DNA of 64,000 nt from a bacterium (GCA_024742475.1 JANSYI010000004.1:300043-364042); one strand, 5' to 3'. Positions 46,870 through 57,332 are shown, numbered from the stretch's first letter. Translations and numbers: made by a program. The notes: generated from the sequence alone by a model not told the origin.

Positions 46870-47940
46870 ATGCGCTTGGATTCGGTGCGTTGGGTGTTGG
46901 GTGCGCTCCCATGGGCGGTCGCGGGCTGCGGAGGCCCCGAGGGCCGCGCGTCTTCGTCGACCACCATGACCTCGATCGCGACGATCTCCGCCACCGCGAC
47001 CGACTCTGGCGACGAGACGGAGACCTCCCCGGGGGGCACGGCCACCACCGGCGAGCCCTCCTCGGACACCGACACCCTGCCGGTGACCTCGGGCGACGCC
47101 GACGACGACGACGACGACCCGAAGTTCGACCTGGGCATCCAGCCCGACGTCGACCAGGAGATCGAGGAGGGCTGCACCAAGGTCGACTTCCTCTTCGTGG
47201 TCGACAACTCCGGCTCGATGGAGGACGACCAGGCCAACCTGATCGCCAACTTTCCAAACTTCATCAACGGCATCCAGGCCACGCTCGAAGACGTCGACGA
47301 GTACAACGTCGGGGTCACCACCACCGACGCCTACGACTACAACGTCCCCAACTGCCGCGTGCTCGGCGGCTTGGTCGCAAACACCGGCGGGATCGCCTCG
47401 AGCAGCTCGGCGTGCGGACCGTACGCCAACGGATCCAACTACATGACCGAGCAGGACGACCTCGCGACGAGCTTCGCCTGCGCCGCCCAGGTCGGCGTGT
47501 CCGGCGACGGCATCGAGCGGCCAATGAACGCGATGGAGGCCGCCGTTCGTGGAGACCACGCCGGCGCTGGCCAATGCAACGAAGGCTTCCTGCGAGACGA
47601 CGCGCTCTTGGTCCTGGTGATCATCACCGACGAGTGGGACGGCCCCGGCGACCCCGAGTCCGACGGCAGCTCCGGCAGCGCCGCGACTTGGTACGACACC
47701 ATCGTCGCGGCCAAGCAGGGCATCGCCGAGAACATCGTGGTCGTCACGCTCAGCCACATCAACGGTGGCGCCTGCCCGCCGCCGGACGCGTTCTTCAACC
47801 CGGCAGACATCCAAACCTTCACCGAGATGTTCGGCGAGAACGGATTTCAAGGCTGCATCACGGGCGACTTCGGGCAGATCTTCTCGGACGCCACCGGGGT
47901 CATCGAAGAGGCGTGCAACAACTTCGTGCCGCCGGGGTGA
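46870..47940 (+). CDS. VWA-domain lipoprotein
   Basis: A 356-residue lipoprotein (lipobox VAGC, Cys20) with a Thr/Ser/Glu/Asp linker to about residue 95 and a VWA domain. The MIDAS motif is intact: VVDNSGSM, then a Thr in VGVTTTDAYD and Asp in LVIITDEWDGP. There are several cysteines (NCRVLGG, ACGPY, FACAAQ, QCNEG, ACPPPD, GCITGD, ACNNF), suggesting disulfides outside the cytoplasm. It is likely a surface-exposed metal-dependent adhesion-type protein. It is divergent from the DUF1513 gene over 74 bases. Confidence 0.88.
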   Translation: MRLDSVRWVLGALPWAVAGCGGPEGRASSSTTMTSIATISATATDSGDETETSPGGTATTGEPSSDTDTLPVTSGDADDDDDDPKFDLGIQPDVDQEIEEGCTKVDFLFVVDNSGSMEDDQANLIANFPNFINGIQATLEDVDEYNVGVTTTDAYDYNVPNCRVLGGLVANTGGIASSSSACGPYANGSNYMTEQDDLATSFACAAQVGVSGDGIERPMNAMEAAVRGDHAGAGQCNEGFLRDDALLVLVIITDEWDGPGDPESDGSSGSAATWYDTIVAAKQGIAENIVVVTLSHINGGACPPPDAFFNPADIQTFTEMFGENGFQGCITGDFGQIFSDATGVIEEACNNFVPPG

Positions 47941-48000
47941 GGTAGGGGCCGAAAACCCCGGGCCGATGGCGGTTTGAATGCACACGTGCCGGGGCGCCGC

Positions 48001-48006
48001 TATAGT
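48001..48006 (+). promoter_or_regulatory. -10-like TATAGT upstream of proline dehydrogenase
   Basis: TATAGT matches the -10 consensus at five of six positions and is 11 bases upstream of the ATG. TTGAAT (47974-47979) lies 21 bases before it, too far for a standard -35 element. Confidence 0.5.
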
Positions 48007-48017
48007 TGCGCCCGCCC

Positions 48018-49205
48018 ATGCAGCGCGAGGCGTTCGAGAACACCGAGATCGCCTTTCGGCACAAGAGCGACCGTGCCCTGACGAAGGCCTACTGGTTGTT
48101 CAAGCTCATCGCCTTCGGGTGGATGGTTCGGGTCGGCAAGCTCTTCGTGGACATCGCGCTGGCCCTGCGCCTGCCTCTGCACTGGGCGCTGCGCTGGAAC
48201 GTGTTCGAGCACTTCTGCGGCGGTGAGACGATCGAGGCGTGCAAGGTCACCACCCTCGCCCTCGACGAGTACGGGGTCGGTACGATCCTGGACTTCAGCG
48301 TGGAGGGCAAGGAGTCCGACGCCGACTTCGAGCGCAGCTTTCGCGAGATCCTCGAGACCGCCGACGAGGCTGCCGGGAACCAGCACATCCCGTTTTGCGT
48401 GTTCAAGGTCTCGGGCATCGCACGGCACGCGCTGCTCGAGCGGGTCAGCGCGGGCGCCGAGCTGTCCGAAGGCGAGACCTCCGAGTTCGCGGTGGTCCGC
48501 GAACGCGTCGACGCGATCTGCAGGCGGGCCGCGGACGGGGGCACCTATGTGCTCATCGATGCCGAGGAGAGCTGGATTCAAGACGCCATCGATGCCCTGG
48601 CCCTCGAGATGATCCGCGCCTACAACACGCAAGGCGTCGTCGTGTTCAACACCTACCAGCTCTACCGGCACGACCGCCTCGACGTGCTTCGACGCGACCT
48701 CGATGCGGCGCGCGACGGCGGGTTCCACCTGGGCGCCAAGCTGGTCCGGGGCGCGTACATGGAGAAAGAGCGGGACCGGGCGCAGGAGAAGGGCTATCCC
48801 TCCCCGATTCAACCCGACAAGGCGTCCACCGACCGGGACTTCGACGCGGCGCTGGCCCTATGCGCTGCACGGATCGACCACATGGCGGTCTGCGTGGGCA
48901 CGCACAACGAGGCGTCGAGCGCCCGCATGACCGCACTGATGGCCGAGCACGGCATCGACAAGTCGGACCCGCGCGTCTACTTCGCCCAGCTGCTCGGCAT
49001 GAGCGACCACATCTCGTTCAACCTCGCCGCCGCCGGGTACAACGTCGCCAAGTACGTCCCGTACGGTCCGCTGCGCGAGGTGGTCCCCTACCTCATCCGT
49101 CGCGCCGAGGAGAACACTTCCGTCGCCGGCCAGACCGGGCGTGAACTGCAGCTGATCGAGGACGAACGCGCGCGTCGCCGGCAACGTCGCGCGCTCGCCA
49201 GTTGA
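48018..49205 (+). CDS. Monofunctional proline dehydrogenase
   Basis: A 395-residue FAD-dependent proline dehydrogenase, without the aldehyde dehydrogenase domain of PutA. The barrel motifs KLVRGAYMEKERDRAQEKGY, CVGTHNEASS, FAQLLGMSDHISF and VPYGPLREVVPYLIRRAEEN, with the paired Arg residues that bind proline carboxylate, are all present. It oxidises proline to pyrroline-5-carboxylate and passes electrons to quinone. The first 50 residues include a moderately hydrophobic WLFKLIAFGWMVRVGKLF that may give membrane contact. TATAGT (48001-48006) lies 11 bases before the ATG, a probable promoter with a leader of about 5 bases. Confidence 0.95.
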   Translation: MQREAFENTEIAFRHKSDRALTKAYWLFKLIAFGWMVRVGKLFVDIALALRLPLHWALRWNVFEHFCGGETIEACKVTTLALDEYGVGTILDFSVEGKESDADFERSFREILETADEAAGNQHIPFCVFKVSGIARHALLERVSAGAELSEGETSEFAVVRERVDAICRRAADGGTYVLIDAEESWIQDAIDALALEMIRAYNTQGVVVFNTYQLYRHDRLDVLRRDLDAARDGGFHLGAKLVRGAYMEKERDRAQEKGYPSPIQPDKASTDRDFDAALALCAARIDHMAVCVGTHNEASSARMTALMAEHGIDKSDPRVYFAQLLGMSDHISFNLAAAGYNVAKYVPYGPLREVVPYLIRRAEENTSVAGQTGRELQLIEDERARRRQRRALAS

Positions 49206-49221
49206 GCCGATGTTGGAGGGT

Positions 49222-49881
49222 CTAGGCCGTCGCCAGCAGCACGGTCCAGGCGGCGAGCAGGAGCAGCGACGCCAGCCCCCAGCGCGTCGCCGGCTTGGGC
49301 TGCAGTCGCCCCTTGTCGTCGAGGCCGCGACCGACGAACCCCACCGTCGTCAGTAGCCAGGCGACGAACGCCCACGCAGCGCCGCCGGCCATGCGCGGAT
49401 CGGGTCCGGGTACGTCCTGTAGGAGCTGCAGGTGGTACGCGTAGGGATCGCCCTGCCCGCCCACGTCGCTGGCATCGGCCTCCTCGCGCGCCGCCATCGC
49501 GGCGGCGATGCGCTCGCACAACATCTCGAAGCGCGCCGGATCGGAGAGCCCCCACGCGCGCGTGCCCAGCAGCGCCCGCCGAGCCTCGCGGTACGCCGCC
49601 AAGGAGGCGTCGGCCTCGCCGTGCTCCCCGATCTCGATCAACGCGTCGAGGGCTCTGTCGTCGTGTGTCGCGATCGGCATGCGCCAGCGCGCCGCGTGCC
49701 CGAGCCGTTCGATCCGCAGATCGACGTCTTCGGTCTGCAGCGCCTCATCGAGCGCCGCGCTCCCCTCCACGGCCGCGCGGATGGCCACGGGCACGACCAC
49801 CATCGCGCAGACCAAAGCCCCACCGAGTACAGCCCGGCGGACCCAAGCGAGCGCCCCACCTTCGGTCTCCTCGGCGCTCAC
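49222..49881 (-). CDS. Hypothetical two-TM membrane protein of an ABC transporter operon
   Basis: A 219-residue protein with a GTG start. TM1 is at about residues 16-34 (AVLGGALVCAMVVVPVAI), a helical extracytoplasmic region of about 120 residues follows, and two hydrophobic segments lie near the end (WAFVAWLLTTVGFVG and WGLASLLLLAAWTVLLATA). No domain is recognised. The GTG overlaps the permease stop upstream by four bases (GTGA), so it is the third gene of the ABC operon and probably an accessory subunit. Confidence 0.75.
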   Translation of the reverse strand: MSAEETEGGALAWVRRAVLGGALVCAMVVVPVAIRAAVEGSAALDEALQTEDVDLRIERLGHAARWRMPIATHDDRALDALIEIGEHGEADASLAAYREARRALLGTRAWGLSDPARFEMLCERIAAAMAAREEADASDVGGQGDPYAYHLQLLQDVPGPDPRMAGGAAWAFVAWLLTTVGFVGRGLDDKGRLQPKPATRWGLASLLLLAAWTVLLATA

Positions 49882-50686
49882 GTGAAGTCTCTTCGCGCGA
49901 ACAAGGCCACCGCGAGCAGCAAGCACGCACCGCCGTACAAGGACGCGTAGCCCGCGGCCTGCGCGACGTAGGACCAGCTGACGAACCCCTCGTGAATCGA
50001 GACCACGTTGCCCTCGAGGTTGCCGCCGGAGATGTAGAAGAGGTGGAAGTCGGGGACCACCGACGCGACGACCTCGAGCACCGCGCCCAGGGGCGTCCCC
50101 TCGAGCTTGCCCGACGCGAACGCAGACAGCTCGGGCGTGTTGCGGCCGATGATCCAAAGCGAGCCGGTGAACATCGCCGAAAGGTACGGCGAGCTGAAAG
50201 CGCTGAAGAGCATCGCCACCGTGGTGAGCAGCAGCAGCTCGAGCAAGATCAGGATCTCGGCGCGAAGCATCGCAATGCCGTGCGTCCCCCCGTTGCTCAC
50301 GACGAAGCCCGCGAGCACGACCGCCATCAGGCCCGTGAGCAGCCCGAGGGTGACCGCCATCCCGGTGAACTTGCCCAACAGAAACTCCCAGCGGTGCAGC
50401 GGCTTGGGGATGACGAAGAACACGGTCTTGCGATCGAGCTCCTTGCTCAGCAGGTTCACGCCGAGGAACAGGGCGATCAGGATGCCCACGAAGCTGATGC
50501 CCGCCAGCCCGATGTCCTTGATCACGCGGACCTCCTCGTGCAGGGACAGCTCGCCGAGCACCAGGCTGAACGCCATCAACCCGACCGCAAACAGCACCAA
50601 GACCGCCAGGACGCGGTTGCGCATCGCCTCGCGGAACGTGTTGAGCGCGACGGCCCAGATTCGCGCGAGCGAGCGACCGAACGGAC

Positions 50687-50690
<4 letters not shown>
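49878..50690 (-). CDS. ABC-2 type transporter permease
   Basis: A 270-residue protein with six hydrophobic segments (residues about 25-47, 65-88, 110-135, 150-172, 180-200, 245-265). The motif ELDRKTVFFVIPKPLHRWEFLLGKF after TM2 has the E-x-x-x-x-T pattern of ABC-2 permeases and is the likely contact with the ATPase. It starts with a GTG that overlaps the ATPase stop by four bases (GTGA). The three-gene ABC operon resembles the GldA/GldF gliding-type or other exporter modules, but sequence alone does not define the cargo. Confidence 0.88.
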
Positions 50691-51625
<935 letters not shown>

Positions 51626-51688
51626 GAGAGCGCCACGCGGGGTGCATGCGGCCGCGAACGGGGGCAGAATACGGGATACCCGATCCGC

Positions 51689-52573
51689 ATGCGACCTCCG
51701 AGGACGACTCGCCGCCAGCTGCTTCGAGGCCTGGCCGCAACCGCGCCGCTGTGCGCGTTGGGCAGCACACGCGCCCCCGCGCCCTCCGCACTGAGGACCG
51801 GGCTGCACTTCGAGGCCCCGGCCCCAGACGCCACGGTTCTGGCCGCGCCGCCCCCTGGGCTGCCCGGAGGCTTCGGCGGATGGGCGCCACCCACCGGAGA
51901 TCCGATCCGGCTCGACCTGCCCCAGCTCGAGTACGAGGGCAACTGGGCGCCGCGTCCCGGCGCGATGCGGGTGCTCGCCCGAGAGCTGCGGCTGCGTACG
52001 CGGCTCGAGCCCATGTCGGAGCCGACCACCGTTGGTGCCCGGGAGCGCGCCTTGTTCGAGACGCCGTTCCTCTACGTCGCGGGCGAGGGGGCGCTGCCCA
52101 ACCTGGGCGACGAAGCCGAGCAGAACCTGCGTCGCTTCATCGACTTCGGCGGGCTGATCCTCTTCGACGCCGCCGACGGGGGCGCAGACCTGGCGTTCAC
52201 CCGCTCGGTCCGCGAGCTTCTCGGCCGCATCATGCCGGGCTCCGAGCTGGCCCCCGTGTCGGCCGAGCACGTGGTCTTCCGCAGCTTCTACCTGGTCGAC
52301 TACCCCTGGGGCCGTACGCAGGTCCACGACTCGCTGCTCGCAATCCAGGAGGAGGGCCGCTTGAAGGTCATGCTGACGCGCAACGATCTCGGCGGCGCCC
52401 TGGCCGAGACGCACAGCGGGCTGGCGGCCTACCCCTGCACGCCCGGTGGCGCCGACCAGCGCGAGTGGGCCATGCGGTTTGGCGTCAACATCCTGCTGTA
52501 CGCCACCTGCACCGACTACAAGGCCGACCGCGCGCACGTCGAGACGCTGCTCCGCTCGCGCCGCTGGAAGTGA
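51689..52573 (+). CDS. DUF4159 protein with Tat-type signal
   Basis: A 294-residue protein with a twin-Arg leader (TTRRQLLRGLAATAPLCALG), so it is probably exported folded. The rest is DUF4159, a GATase-like fold: LPQLEYEGNWAPRPGAMRVL, the segment LRRFIDFGGLILFDAADGG and YPWGRTQVHDSLLAIQEEGR-type text. In other bacteria DUF4159 proteins lie in MoxR/DUF58/BatA or ABC export loci; their role is not known. The next gene starts 1 base after its stop, so the two are an operon. It is divergent from the ABC ATPase gene. Confidence 0.85.
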   Translation: MRPPRTTRRQLLRGLAATAPLCALGSTRAPAPSALRTGLHFEAPAPDATVLAAPPPGLPGGFGGWAPPTGDPIRLDLPQLEYEGNWAPRPGAMRVLARELRLRTRLEPMSEPTTVGARERALFETPFLYVAGEGALPNLGDEAEQNLRRFIDFGGLILFDAADGGADLAFTRSVRELLGRIMPGSELAPVSAEHVVFRSFYLVDYPWGRTQVHDSLLAIQEEGRLKVMLTRNDLGGALAETHSGLAAYPCTPGGADQREWAMRFGVNILLYATCTDYKADRAHVETLLRSRRWK

Positions 52574-52574
52574 C

Positions 52575-54953
52575 ATGGACGCACGCTGGTCAGTCGCCGC
52601 CGGATTCACGCCACCGCTTTGGGCCATCGTGCTCGTCGTGCTCGGTGCAGCGCTCGCCGCCATCGAGGGGTTTCGAGCCTTCCGCTCGCCGCCCCTGGGC
52701 ACCAGCCGGGCCAGGGGAGCCGCCGTGTTGGCGCTTCGTCTCGTGTCGATCGCCGCGGTGGTCGGCGTCGCGTTCGAGATCACCTTGCGCATCGAGCAGG
52801 TCAGCCCGCTGGGTCGACGCGTCGTCGTCTTGGTCGACCGCTCCGCGAGCATGGACCTCGCCGACGCCGTCGACGACGACGAGGCGCTCGAGCGTCGGCA
52901 GGCGCGGCTCGAGGCGCTGTGGGAGCGCAGCGCAGGGGCGCGCGAACAGTGGGTTCGCGATGGTCTGCTCGTCGACGTGCGGGGCTTCGACCTCTCCTCG
53001 GCTCCCCTGCCCGCCGCCGAGGCCGACACCCTCGCCACGAAGCCGAGCGGGGGCGGCAGCGACCTGGCGGCGGCGCTCTCCGAACTCGGAGAAGCCGACC
53101 CCACGCAGCGCGTCCCGGTGGTGGGCATCGTCGTCCTCTCCGACGGGCTCGTCGCCCCCGACCGCGCGACCGATCAGCATGTCCTGTCGGTCGCCGAGTC
53201 GCTGGGGGTCCCCATCACGACCGTCAGCGTCGGCGCGCCCGAGATCCGCGACATCTCGGTGGCCGACGTCCGCGCAGGTGAGTTCGCGTTCGTCGAAAAC
53301 GTCACCGAGATCGAGGCCACGGTCGTCGCGCACGGCTACCGCGATCAATCCACCACCGTCTCGCTGCGGCGCAACGGCGAGGTGGTGTACGAACGACCGG
53401 TGATCCTTCGCGGGGATGGTGTTCCCCACGAGGTCCGGTTCGAGGTCGCGCCCGACCGCATCGGCCAGTTCGTGTACGAAGTCGCGGTCGACCCCCTCGA
53501 GGGTGAGGCCACCACCGACAACAACGCGCAGGCGTTCGTGCAGAAGGTGCTTCGCGACAAGGTTCGCGTGCTGCACGTCGCAGGTCGCCCCGACTGGGAC
53601 GTTCGCGCGCTCCGCGTGCTGCTGCGGCGCGACCCCAACGTCGAGCTGCTCAGCTACTACATTTTGCGGGGCTTCGACGACATCGCGCGCGAAGACACCA
53701 CCGCGCCCCTGTCGCTCATCCCCTTCCCGACCGACGAGCTGTTCGAGGAGCAGCTCGGCTCGTTCGACCTCGTGGTCCTGCACAACTTCGACGCGGTGCA
53801 GCACCACGTCGGGGGCTACGTGGACAACATCGCGCAGTACGTCCTCGACGGCGGCGCGCTGGTGATGATCGGCGGCGATCTGGGCCTCTCCGACGGAGGC
53901 TATGCCCCCCGGTCGATCAGCAGCATCTTGCCGGTCGACACCCGCGCGCCCTCGGACAACACCCAGGGCCCCTATCGCCCCAAGCTCTCCGACACGGGCC
54001 GCCGTCACCCGATCACCGCCTGGCTCGACCAGTCCTCGGGCGAGACCGGCTGGGACGCGCTCCCCGAGCTCGACACGTTCAACACCATGCCGTTGGCCCC
54101 GTGGGCGGGGCGCCTGGGCGCGGCGGTGCTGCTCGAGCACCCGTCCGTCCGCACACGCGACGGAAACGCCGCGCCGCTGCTGGCCGTGGCCGAGCCCGGT
54201 CGTGGGCGCGTGATGGTGCTCGCGACCGGGTCGACGTGGCGCATGGGCTTCGCGCCTCGATTGCCGCTGATCGACGGCGCCCGCCCCTACGATCTGCTGT
54301 GGCTGGGGGCGATCCGCTGGCTGCTCCGAGACGACAGCTCGGGGCGGCTCTCCCTCGAAACCGACAAGCCACGCTATCGGGTGGGCGAGACCGTCGAGCT
54401 GCAAGGGCGCGCGCTCTCGGCTGCCTACGCGCCCGAGCCCGACATCGAGATTCCTTGGCAGCTCCGAGAGCTCGATGGCGACGAGGACTCCGCACCGCGC
54501 TCCGAGGGTCGCTGGAACACCGACGCCCAGGGCACGGCGAGCACCGCTCTCGAGGGTCTGCCCGTCGGGGCGTACATCGCCACGGCGTCTCGTGAGCTCG
54601 GAGAGTCGAGCGATGCCGTGAGCGAGGAGGACGACCCCGGCGTCCATGAGGTTCGGCGCGTCTTCATCGTCGAACCGCCAGGGCGCGAGCTCGCCAAGGT
54701 CGACGCCGACCCGGGCATCGACCGCCTCGAGCGCCTGGCCAAGCGCACCGACGGCGAGTTCGTCGACGCCGCCGATGGGGAGTCCCTGCCGGCAAGCCTG
54801 CCCGTGGCGAACGCCGACGAGGCCACCCCCGACAACATGAAGGTCGAGGGCCGCGACGACGTCGCTCTGTGGAACGGCTGGGCGGCTGCCCTGCTGCTGC
54901 TGCTCTCGTTTGGCGGCGAGTGGATCTTGCGTCGGCGCGCCGGCTTCGCGTGA
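52575..54953 (+). CDS. VWA / GATase-like membrane protein
   Basis: A 792-residue protein with two N-terminal TM helices (about residues 15-32 and 50-68), a VWA domain with MIDAS DRSASM (88-93), an Ig-like segment, a class I glutamine-amidotransferase-like domain (VRVLHVAGRPDWDVRALRVLL to about residue 620, without a visible catalytic Cys), a second beta-sandwich region and a C-terminal TM helix (residues about 770-788, GWAAALLLLLSFGGEWIL). This is the plan of the large BatA-region proteins found with DUF4159. It probably sits in the inner membrane with the bulk in the periplasm. Coupled to the DUF4159 gene by one base spacing. Confidence 0.88.
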   Translation: MDARWSVAAGFTPPLWAIVLVVLGAALAAIEGFRAFRSPPLGTSRARGAAVLALRLVSIAAVVGVAFEITLRIEQVSPLGRRVVVLVDRSASMDLADAVDDDEALERRQARLEALWERSAGAREQWVRDGLLVDVRGFDLSSAPLPAAEADTLATKPSGGGSDLAAALSELGEADPTQRVPVVGIVVLSDGLVAPDRATDQHVLSVAESLGVPITTVSVGAPEIRDISVADVRAGEFAFVENVTEIEATVVAHGYRDQSTTVSLRRNGEVVYERPVILRGDGVPHEVRFEVAPDRIGQFVYEVAVDPLEGEATTDNNAQAFVQKVLRDKVRVLHVAGRPDWDVRALRVLLRRDPNVELLSYYILRGFDDIAREDTTAPLSLIPFPTDELFEEQLGSFDLVVLHNFDAVQHHVGGYVDNIAQYVLDGGALVMIGGDLGLSDGGYAPRSISSILPVDTRAPSDNTQGPYRPKLSDTGRRHPITAWLDQSSGETGWDALPELDTFNTMPLAPWAGRLGAAVLLEHPSVRTRDGNAAPLLAVAEPGRGRVMVLATGSTWRMGFAPRLPLIDGARPYDLLWLGAIRWLLRDDSSGRLSLETDKPRYRVGETVELQGRALSAAYAPEPDIEIPWQLRELDGDEDSAPRSEGRWNTDAQGTASTALEGLPVGAYIATASRELGESSDAVSEEDDPGVHEVRRVFIVEPPGRELAKVDADPGIDRLERLAKRTDGEFVDAADGESLPASLPVANADEATPDNMKVEGRDDVALWNGWAAALLLLLSFGGEWILRRRAGFA

Positions 54954-54975
54954 TGCGGCCGAGGCGAGCGACGCT

Positions 54976-55632
54976 TCAACGATGCTGAGTCAGCACCCTC
55001 GCGACCGCCGGCGGGAGCTCCTCGACCGTGCATTCGACGTGGACGCGGTCGCCGTCGATGTCGAGGTCGGGCTCACACGGAAGGAAGTCGTACGAGGGCA
55101 GCGGGCTCAGCATCGGCGGCACGCCATCGACCATCACGAGCACGGCATGTTCGGACACCATGACGGTCCCCGAGTAGGTCTTGCCTTGGTAGGTGATCGA
55201 GACCTCCCCGTCGGAGATCTTCACCGGTACGTTCGCCACCTTGCTGATGTCCTCGCCGGTCACCCAGACCTCGACCGTCGCGGTGTCGATGTCGACGACC
55301 TCGAGCACGTGCTCGTCGATGAGACGGTCGCGGTCGAGTTCGAGCGCGTCGATGGTCAAGCGCGCTTCATCCACGCGAATCCCGTCCTGCTCGAGTGAGC
55401 GCATGGAGACGTGCAGTTGCTCGACCGTCCCGTCCATCAGCACGCGAAGCACGAAGGGGAAGCTGTCGATCGACACGATCGGTGTGCCTTCGATCGGCAG
55501 CGCTTCGGCGATGCGGCGGCCAGCCTCGTCTTCTGCCTCCGCGCGGATGCGCTGGTCCAAGACCGCCCCCCCGACGAGCACGATGGCCGCCAACGCGAGG
55601 AGCACGACCAACACTACGAGCAGCCGCTTCAT
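54976..55632 (-). CDS. LmeA-like (DUF2993) phospholipid-binding protein
   Basis: A 218-residue protein with an N-terminal signal anchor (LLVVLVVLLALAAIVLVGGAVL) and a DUF2993 domain (RIRAEAEDEAGRRIAEAL, then beta-strands with IVSIDSFPFVLRVLMDG and LPSYDFLPCEPDLDIDGDRV). In actinobacteria LmeA binds phospholipid in the periplasm and takes part in lipoglycan maturation; in other groups the function is open. Divergent from the ECF sigma gene over 76 bases; TACACT lies 8 bases before its ATG. Confidence 0.85.
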   Translation of the reverse strand: MKRLLVVLVVLLALAAIVLVGGAVLDQRIRAEAEDEAGRRIAEALPIEGTPIVSIDSFPFVLRVLMDGTVEQLHVSMRSLEQDGIRVDEARLTIDALELDRDRLIDEHVLEVVDIDTATVEVWVTGEDISKVANVPVKISDGEVSITYQGKTYSGTVMVSEHAVLVMVDGVPPMLSPLPSYDFLPCEPDLDIDGDRVHVECTVEELPPAVARVLTQHR

Positions 55633-55640
55633 CGCGGCAC

Positions 55641-55646
55641 AGTGTA
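55641..55646 (-). promoter_or_regulatory. -10-like TACACT (minus strand), 8 bases before the ATG at 55632
   Basis: TACACT on the minus strand ends 8 bases before the LmeA-like ATG, the leaderless-type position. Confidence 0.45.
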
Positions 55647-55708
55647 CGCCTCGGTGGGCGGAGGGTTGCCGGAGCCTTCGCGCTGCGGAAACGTGTTAGA
55701 ACCAGGCG

Positions 55709-56353
55709 GTGAGCGGTGCGAAACGGGCGGACCCGGACCTGCTGGACGCATGGCGAGGCGGCGACACCCAAGCTGGAGACGAGCTGCTGCGCAAGCACTT
55801 CGTCAGCGTTTACCGCTTCTTCGACGCCAACCTCAGCAACGCGCACTCCGGCGGCGACGCCGAGGACCTCACCCAAAAGACGTTCGAGGCCTGTATCGCC
55901 GGCCGAGACCGCGTCCGCACCGATTTTCGCGCCTACCTCTTCGGCATCGCACGGCGCCAGCTGATGCGGGAGTGGGAGCGTCGACGGGCTCGCGGCGAGG
56001 TCGTCACGCCGTCGCAGGCGGGCATTCGCGACGTGCGAACCTCCCCGAGCGCCGCCGTGGCTCGCCTCGACGTGCAGCAGCTGTTCCTGCGCTCGCTCGA
56101 GCTTCTGCCGCTCGAGTTCAAGGCCGCGCTCGAGCTCTTCTACTGGGAAGACCGCTCCATCCCCGAGATCGCCGAGGAGCTCGGCATCGCCAAGGGCACC
56201 GTCAAGAGCAGGCTCTTTCGGGGCAAGGCGATGCTCAAGGATCGGCTCATCGCGCTGGGCATCCCCGCCGAGCTCCGCAACAGCACGGTCGAGCTGATCG
56301 AGCAGCGCAGCAAAGAGCTCAACCTCGGCGACGATCCCGAGACCAAGGCCTGA
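55709..56353 (+). CDS. ECF-type RNA polymerase sigma factor
   Basis: A 214-residue sigma factor with region 2 (HFVSVYRFFDANLSNAHSGGDAEDLTQKTFEACIAG, residues about 30-65, helix recognising -10) and region 4 (LPLEFKAALELFYWEDRSIPEIAEELGIAKGTVKSRLFRGK, helix-turn-helix). It starts with a GTG. No anti-sigma gene (with TM or zinc ZAS motif) is adjacent, so its control is probably in the C-terminal extension of about 25 residues, by a distant partner, or by transcription. The lipoprotein gene downstream is on the opposite strand. Confidence 0.93.
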   Translation: MSGAKRADPDLLDAWRGGDTQAGDELLRKHFVSVYRFFDANLSNAHSGGDAEDLTQKTFEACIAGRDRVRTDFRAYLFGIARRQLMREWERRRARGEVVTPSQAGIRDVRTSPSAAVARLDVQQLFLRSLELLPLEFKAALELFYWEDRSIPEIAEELGIAKGTVKSRLFRGKAMLKDRLIALGIPAELRNSTVELIEQRSKELNLGDDPETKA

Positions 56354-56357
56354 CCCC

Positions 56358-56996
56358 CTACGGCAACTCGAACACGATCCGCACGCCGACGCAGCCCTGG
56401 GGCAACGAGGCGAACAGTTCGTTGAGATAGGCCAGCGCCTCGCCGACATCGAAGGCCGCGGGCTCGGCCCGCACCCCGAGGCACAACTCCTCGGGGCTCT
56501 CGCAGCACGGCGTAGTGAAGTGCTCGTACGCACCAGGCAGCCCGAGCAGCGATTGGCCGTATTGCGCGTAGACGGGCGAGACCTCGTCTTGGCTCAGGAG
56601 CGCGGGCGCGCCGGAGGTCTGCAGGATGAGGTCGTCGTCGAAGCAGCCCGAGGACGCGGTCCAGCCGCTGCTGTGGGTCTCGATCGCCGGGCCGTATAGC
56701 GCCGCGGGCAAGCACAGGCCATCGGGCTCGTCGTCGATGGGTAGGTCGAGGACGCCCGGGCCCGGTCCGACCGACGTTGCGTCGCCCTCGGAGGGATCGG
56801 CCGAAGTGGGTGCCGCGGAGGTTCGATCGCCTCCGCCGCTGCCGGGCTCGGACATTCGGCCGCTCGTCTGGCCTCTCCCCGACTCGGCGCCAGCGGTCGA
56901 GCCGGCAGAGGTCGACTCGGTCCCGCCCTCGTCGGTGGGCACCACGGACGCGCACGCGGCAAGCAGCCAAAGCGTGCAGCACAACGAACGACGCAT
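56358..56996 (-). CDS. Putative lipoprotein of unknown function
   Basis: A 212-residue lipoprotein from the ATG at 56996 (short signal peptide RRSLCCTLWLLAACAS). A Ser/Thr/Gly/Glu-rich linker to about residue 75 is followed by a Cys-containing globular domain (GLCLPAALYG, SGCFDDDLIL, PCCESPEELCLG, GCVGVRIV). The family is not recognised. The frame is open upstream to 57077. It is convergent with the sigma factor gene: only 4 bases lie between the two stops. Confidence 0.75.
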   Translation of the reverse strand: MRRSLCCTLWLLAACASVVPTDEGGTESTSAGSTAGAESGRGQTSGRMSEPGSGGGDRTSAAPTSADPSEGDATSVGPGPGVLDLPIDDEPDGLCLPAALYGPAIETHSSGWTASSGCFDDDLILQTSGAPALLSQDEVSPVYAQYGQSLLGLPGAYEHFTTPCCESPEELCLGVRAEPAAFDVGEALAYLNELFASLPQGCVGVRIVFELP

Positions 56997-57332
56997 GCCC
57001 AAAGCGTGGGCCACCGCGACGACAAAGTCGATGATGTCGCGACCGTCGGCCCCCCCTCGATTTCGCGGTGGCATCAACGCTGCGGCGCGTCGCTCCGCGC
57101 AGGACTCGCACTTCGCTGCCGGGCGCCGAAGCCAGACGAGGGCCGGACTGGGGTCCCGCCGGCCTGACTACTGCGCACGATCAGCGCGGGCCAATAGCGG
57201 TGGCCTATGCCAGCCATCGCGCCTGCGTGTTGGTGGCGTCGAAGTCGCGGTGACACGCTGAGATTCGTCGTCACCGCGCAGGGGCCTCGGATGCATCCGC
57301 ACGGCGACGACGATGACCTGGAGAACTCGCCT
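56997..57332. other. Intergenic region, 336 bp, between two divergent lipoprotein genes
   Basis: No gene with convincing start signals was found. The frame of the cytochrome lipoprotein is open from 57207 and has an ATG at 57291, but neither gives a signal peptide at the right place. An A/T-richer stretch at about 57176-57205 (with AATAGCGGT) could carry a promoter. I see no RNA gene, terminator or repeat. Confidence 0.5.
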
